Origin: Pyrinomonadaceae bacterium
GTDB taxonomy: Bacteria > Acidobacteriota > Blastocatellia > Pyrinomonadales > Pyrinomonadaceae
DNA length: 64,000 nucleotides
Assembly (NCBI GenBank): GCA_025054715.1
Contig: JANWYH010000002.1
Span: 372,001-436,000, forward strand
Reading direction: 5' to 3'
The position numbers and the translations under genes were made by a program. Below are positions 60,697-64,000 of this stretch, piece after piece; position 1 is the stretch's first letter, and every line of letters starts with the position of its first letter. Below the pieces are notes generated by a model. That model searched no databases, had not been told where the DNA came from, and was given only the letters and a program-made list of their open reading frames with translations.

Positions 60697-61661
60697 GCAG
60701 ACTAAGAGTAGGAATCATTGGGACGGGTTATATTGGCAATGTTCACGCTAGAATTTATGCGCGGGATGAAAGAGTAGAAATTTCTGCTCTTTACGACATT
60801 ATTCACGAAAAGGCTGAGAAAACTGCAAGAAGCGTCGGTGGACGCGTTTGCCGTTCAAGAGAAGAGCTGTTTGAAAACTGCGATGCTGTTCTCGTTTGCA
60901 CGCCTAATAAAACTCATGTCGAAATAGCGATTGATGCACTGCGACATGAAAAGCATGTTTTTTGTGAAAAGCCTTTTGCCATCGGACTTGAAAGCGCAAG
61001 GCTTCTTCTTGAAGAGGCTCAAAAGTCAAAATGTAAGTTTCAAGTTGGTCATAATCGTCGCTTTGCTCCTGTATACGTGAAATTAAGAGAGTTACTGAGA
61101 AGCGATCAGCCTCACTCTGCTCATATCAAAATGAATCGAGGCGAGTTAAAAAATCCTGCTTGGACAGGTGATCCGAACATAACTGGTGGGTTTCTCTACG
61201 AAACGACGATTCATCTTTTTGACATGATTCGTTATCAATTCGGCGAAATATCGGAGCTTGTAGCTTACGGCTCTCAACATGAATATCCCGAATTGGACGA
61301 GTTTTCGATGATATTCAAGTTCAAGAACGGATTTCATTGCACTTTTGCTTCTTCTTCTGATGCAAGCTGGTTGTTTCCTTTCGAGAGAATCGAGGTTTTC
61401 TGTCATCACAGGACCATACTGACTCAGGAGATGGAGAGTCTCATAGATTCAAAAGAAATGGACGCAAACTTTGAATTTCTTTCTTTTTCAATGCTCGAAA
61501 AGGAAGAACGTTGGGGATATGTTCAGGAAGATAAAGCTTTTGTTGACTCGATATTAGAAGGGTTGACACCGCCGGTTACTGCGTTAGACGGCTATAAGTC
61601 GGTCGAGATAGTTGAGTCCGTTTACAGAGCCATAAAAAGCGGTGAGAAAATATCTTTCTAG
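60693..61661 (+). CDS. Gfo/Idh/MocA-family oxidoreductase
   Basis: A 322-residue NAD(P)-dependent dehydrogenase: Rossmann motif VGIIGTGYIGNVHARIY, CTPNKTHVEIA, the catalytic-lysine motif CEKPFAIG and GGFLYETTIHLFDMIRYQFG. It is a different branch from the gene at 14082. Preceded by an ATP-grasp-like gene (ATGA overlap) and followed 6 bases later by an ABC-2 permease; the shared product is unknown. Confidence 0.9.
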   Translation: MSRLRVGIIGTGYIGNVHARIYARDERVEISALYDIIHEKAEKTARSVGGRVCRSREELFENCDAVLVCTPNKTHVEIAIDALRHEKHVFCEKPFAIGLESARLLLEEAQKSKCKFQVGHNRRFAPVYVKLRELLRSDQPHSAHIKMNRGELKNPAWTGDPNITGGFLYETTIHLFDMIRYQFGEISELVAYGSQHEYPELDEFSMIFKFKNGFHCTFASSSDASWLFPFERIEVFCHHRTILTQEMESLIDSKEMDANFEFLSFSMLEKEERWGYVQEDKAFVDSILEGLTPPVTALDGYKSVEIVESVYRAIKSGEKISF

Positions 61662-61667
61662 AAAACC

Positions 61668-62507
61668 ATGAAGCTAGAACAAATAATTTATCTGATTCGC
61701 CGCGTTCGGGCTTTTGTGATAAGAGATTTTCAGCTTGCTCTTTCCTATCGGGTTGAGTTCTTCATTCGGGTTCTTTGGATTTTGGGTGTTACCACGACAT
61801 TTTATTTCATTTCAAGAATTTTTGCTGGTTTTCCGCTTGCTCAATATGAGCAATGGAAAAATCCACTTGCAGCATGGCTTACCGGCATGGCGATGCTTAA
61901 CTACTTTCTCGTTGGGTTTTCCAGTCTTGCGACAGCCATTCGTCAGGAACAAATGCAAGGGACGCTCGAAAGCATACTTGTTACTCCTATAAACGTTCCG
62001 ACCGTGATTCTTTCAAGCTCGGCGTGGGCTTATGTTGAAGCTACGTTTTATTCATTTCTTTATCTTTTCTTTGGTTGGTTTTTCTTTAATGTTGAGTACA
62101 GGGGTAGCTTTCTTCTGGCTTTAATGTTTATGATTTTAACAACTTCGGTTCTGGCTTGTCTCGGGATTCTGTCGGCCAGTTTTACGATGGTCTTCAAGCG
62201 TGGCGATCCTTTTGCGATTATTCTTGGTGCAGGGACAGCACTTTTTTCTGGCGTTTTCTACCCGAAAGAAATGCTACAGGAAACTTTGGGAAGCTTCGGT
62301 GGTAAAGCTCTTTCCTACGCAAATCCGTCAACTCATGGTTTAGATGCAATTCGTTCTGTTTTAATTCAAGGAAAAGGATTCGATCAGGTAAAAAATGAAT
62401 TTTTAGTCTTAATAAGTTTTCTTGCAGTGTTGTTGCCGTTTTCAATCTGGGTTTTCAGTCGAGCAATTCGTCGAGCAAAACGCGAAGGAAGTCTGATTCA
62501 ATATTAG
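61668..62507 (+). CDS. ABC-2-type transporter permease
   Basis: A 279-residue protein with six hydrophobic segments and the ABC-2 layout: VRDFQLALSYRVEFFIRVLW amphipathic start, QEQMQGTLESILVTPIN (the elbow helix between TM2 and TM3), and a re-entrant GTALFSGVFYPKEMLQ stretch. It resembles exporters of the NodJ/DrrB type. No ATP-binding gene is adjacent or in the window, so it must use a distant ATPase. Last gene of the operon. Confidence 0.88.
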   Translation: MKLEQIIYLIRRVRAFVIRDFQLALSYRVEFFIRVLWILGVTTTFYFISRIFAGFPLAQYEQWKNPLAAWLTGMAMLNYFLVGFSSLATAIRQEQMQGTLESILVTPINVPTVILSSSAWAYVEATFYSFLYLFFGWFFFNVEYRGSFLLALMFMILTTSVLACLGILSASFTMVFKRGDPFAIILGAGTALFSGVFYPKEMLQETLGSFGGKALSYANPSTHGLDAIRSVLIQGKGFDQVKNEFLVLISFLAVLLPFSIWVFSRAIRRAKREGSLIQY

Positions 62508-62834
62508 TCTCTATGTCATCTTTAAGCTAAAAGGCTTTCTCCTATCGCGAGAGAGGAATGAATGATTAACGATGGCGTGAGTTTTTGTAAACAAAGTGCA
62601 AACTATTGCTGGTGAGTGTGAGCTGCTTAAGGTGGTTTGTTCTTAATTTAGCGCTTCTACTAAATGGTTCCATATCTTCGCAGACTACGGTAATGCTGAT
62701 TGATTTATCTGATCTGTCAAACAAAAAGGCTAGCGATTCATATCTCCAACCGAGTTCTCCGTTTCATGTCTTTTGTTTGGATACTATTTCAGTATCTTCG
62801 GCGTTTTTTGCTTCCAATGGGTTTTAAATAACAG
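62508..62834. other. Intergenic region, 327 bp, no gene recognised
   Basis: Between the ABC-2 permease and the mutase regulatory sites. One 73-codon frame (62606-62827) starts with TTG without an SD site and has no family resemblance, so I do not call it. No terminator with a T-tract is visible. Confidence 0.55.
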
Positions 62835-62878
62835 CTATCAAGGATTGCCATTTTGGCTTTGATAGAATATTATCAAAG
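62835..62878 (+). promoter_or_regulatory. Promoter with three CTATCAAAG-type half-sites before the mutase
   Basis: TTGCCA (62845-62850), 17-bp spacer, TATTAT (62868-62873), each 5/6 to consensus. Half-sites CTATCAAGG (62835-62843), CTTTGATAG (62857-62865) and TATCAAAG (62871-62878) surround the boxes; the last two form a perfect 8-bp inverted repeat (62857-62878) over the -10. Confidence 0.6.
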
Positions 62879-62894
62879 ACGGAGTGTAACATTT

Positions 62895-64000
62895 ATGAAA
62901 ACTGAGAAGGCTTTGTCAAAGGCGAAAGAAGAGTTTGAGCGTTGGGAAAAAGAAACCCTAAAACCTGCGCTAGAGAAGATGCCCGAACGTAAAGAGAAGT
63001 TTGAAGGTGTAAGTCTTGAACCAGTGAAGAGACTTTACACGGAAGCAGATTTAGAAGAAGTAAGCGAAATAGGTTTTCCGGGCGAATATCCTTATCGTCG
63101 TGGCATTCATCCAACGGGCTATCGTGGAAAACTTTGGACAATGCGACAATTTGCTGGTTTCTCTACTCCTGAAGAGACTAATCAAAGATTTAAGTATCTT
63201 CTGTCACAAGGGCAGACTGGACTTTCCGTTGCCTATGACTTGCCAACGCTGATGGGAATTGATGCTGATTCACCTTTAGCAGAAGGAGAAGTTGGAAAGT
63301 GTGGCGTTTCTGTTTCATCATTTGCAGATTTTGAAGTTCTTTTTGATGGAATTCATCTTGAGGAAGTAACTGTTTCACAGACGATAAATGCACCGGCTTG
63401 GATTTTCCTTGCGTTTTATGTTGCGCTTGCCGAAAAGCAGGGTGCTGATTTTAAGAAAATCTCTGGAACATTGCAGAATGACATTCTCAAAGAATACATT
63501 GCGCAAAAGGAATGGATTTATCCGATACGTCCGGCGATGAAACTAGTTATAGATACCTTTGAATTTTGCTCGAAGTATCTGCCGAAGTATAATCCGATTT
63601 CAGTTTCAGGCTACCACATTAGAGAGGCTGGGGCTACAGCACTTCAGGAGCTAGCATTTACTCTTCGAGATGGCGTTGAATACGTCGAGTACGGGATTCG
63701 CAGAGGGCTGAAAGTAGATGATTTTGCACCCAGAATTTCCTTTTTCTTTAATGCTCACAATGACTTTTTTGAAGAAATAGCCAAATATCGAGCTGCACGT
63801 GTAATTTGGGCAAAGACGATGAAAGAAAGATTTGGTGCTCAAAATCCTCGTTCGATGCAGCTTAGATTTCACACACAAACAGCAGGGGTTTCACTAACAG
63901 TTCAGCAACCATTGAACAACATAGCCCGCGTTGCAATTCAGGCTTTAGCAGCAGTGCTTGGTGGAACTCAAAGTCTTCACACTGACGCTTATGACGAGGC
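62895..64000 (+). CDS. mutA: Methylmalonyl-CoA mutase catalytic subunit, 3' truncated
   Basis: The frame runs past the window end; 368 codons are visible. It begins [22 protein letters not shown] and continues with [53 protein letters not shown] and [16 protein letters not shown], which mark the substrate-binding TIM barrel of the alpha chain, interconverting methylmalonyl-CoA and succinyl-CoA. The cobalamin-binding domain is not yet reached, so the single-chain or split form cannot be told. GGAG lies 10 nt before ATG, behind a promoter with three candidate operator half-sites. Confidence 0.94.
   Translation, partial: MKTEKALSKAKEEFERWEKETLKPALEKMPERKEKFEGVSLEPVKRLYTEADLEEVSEIGFPGEYPYRRGIHPTGYRGKLWTMRQFAGFSTPEETNQRFKYLLSQGQTGLSVAYDLPTLMGIDADSPLAEGEVGKCGVSVSSFADFEVLFDGIHLEEVTVSQTINAPAWIFLAFYVALAEKQGADFKKISGTLQNDILKEYIAQKEWIYPIRPAMKLVIDTFEFCSKYLPKYNPISVSGYHIREAGATALQELAFTLRDGVEYVEYGIRRGLKVDDFAPRISFFFNAHNDFFEEIAKYRAARVIWAKTMKERFGAQNPRSMQLRFHTQTAGVSLTVQQPLNNIARVAIQALAAVLGGTQSLHTDAYDE

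Noticed and set aside
14082-61661. The two Gfo/Idh/MocA genes as a recent duplication
   Set aside because: Their motifs differ throughout (GTVAQ against GYIGN, CEKPLCLS against CEKPFAIG), so they are distant paralogues.
62606-62827. 73-codon open frame before the mutase
   Set aside because: TTG start, no SD site, no recognisable family, composition of an intergenic region.
1-64000. CRISPR array, insertion sequence, prophage or integration site
   Set aside because: No regularly spaced repeats, transposase, integrase or phage structural genes were seen; most short frames opposite long genes are shadows.

Overview
This 64 kb window is AT-rich (roughly 40% G+C by eye) and densely coded on both strands. 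It comes from a diderm, LPS-making bacterium: LptD, LpxC, an O-antigen ligase, a SurA-like protein and an outer-membrane receptor are all present. A VWFA-related protein of the type common in Acidobacteriota, a 1247-residue Oar-like TonB-dependent receptor with an N-terminal carboxypeptidase-regulatory domain, and an EGY-like M50 protease make Acidobacteriota (possibly Blastocatellia) the best guess. This is inference from gene content. I found no rRNA, tRNA, CRISPR array, insertion sequence or prophage.

Layout. 0-11 kb: a truncated serine hydrolase, a VWFA secreted protein, an ECF sigma / anti-sigma / Spy-like trio, malQ, a SurA-like protein, a PDR-type reductase and pssA. 8.5-18 kb: polysaccharide genes on both strands (O-antigen ligase, TPR protein, deacetylase-GT2 fusion, aminotransferase, Gfo/Idh dehydrogenase, hexapeptide acetyltransferase, FAD protein, deacetylase). 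18-21 kb: a menC-like gene, an orphan attenuator-like hairpin set, a small membrane protein, thiE and thiD. 21-28 kb, minus strand: a compact bacterial microcompartment (BMC) operon (BMC-H, acylating aldehyde dehydrogenase, membrane zinc ribbon, BMC-H), followed by rmlA, an RmlC-like epimerase and lptD. 28-44 kb: methyltransferase, HD hydrolase, TonB-C protein, OlsB-like acyltransferase, amidohydrolase, TlpA, MFS, purF, a WecB-like epimerase, a WbpA-like dehydrogenase, a metallopeptidase-like cluster and queG. 44-54 kb: the TonB receptor, an MBL hydrolase, tryptophan dioxygenase, a cold-shock gene with a structured leader, an M50 protease, HU, an Lrp regulator and a DHH phosphoesterase. 54-58 kb: lpxC-fdhD-ydeP-mobA. 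58-64 kb: a five-gene operon (unknown, EVE, ATP-grasp-like, Gfo/Idh, ABC-2 permease), then the start of a methylmalonyl-CoA mutase gene that runs off the window.

How the parts connect. Much of the window serves envelope and surface-polysaccharide synthesis. A WbpA-like dehydrogenase and a 2-epimerase near 38 kb could feed the aminotransferase, dehydrogenase and acetyltransferase near 13-15 kb to make diacetamido-uronic sugars. The BMC operon encodes two shell hexamers with different pores and one CoA-acylating aldehyde dehydrogenase carrying a C-terminal EutQ-like module. It has no vertex protein, phosphotransacylase or signature enzyme in the window, so it is the most unusual system here. 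Regulatory sequence is readable at several places: consensus promoters, a perfect 20-bp palindrome at 58.3 kb, a triple half-site around the mutase promoter, a Shine-Dalgarno (SD) sequestering helix in the cold-shock leader, and repeated -10 boxes only 6-9 nt before start codons that suggest leaderless transcripts.
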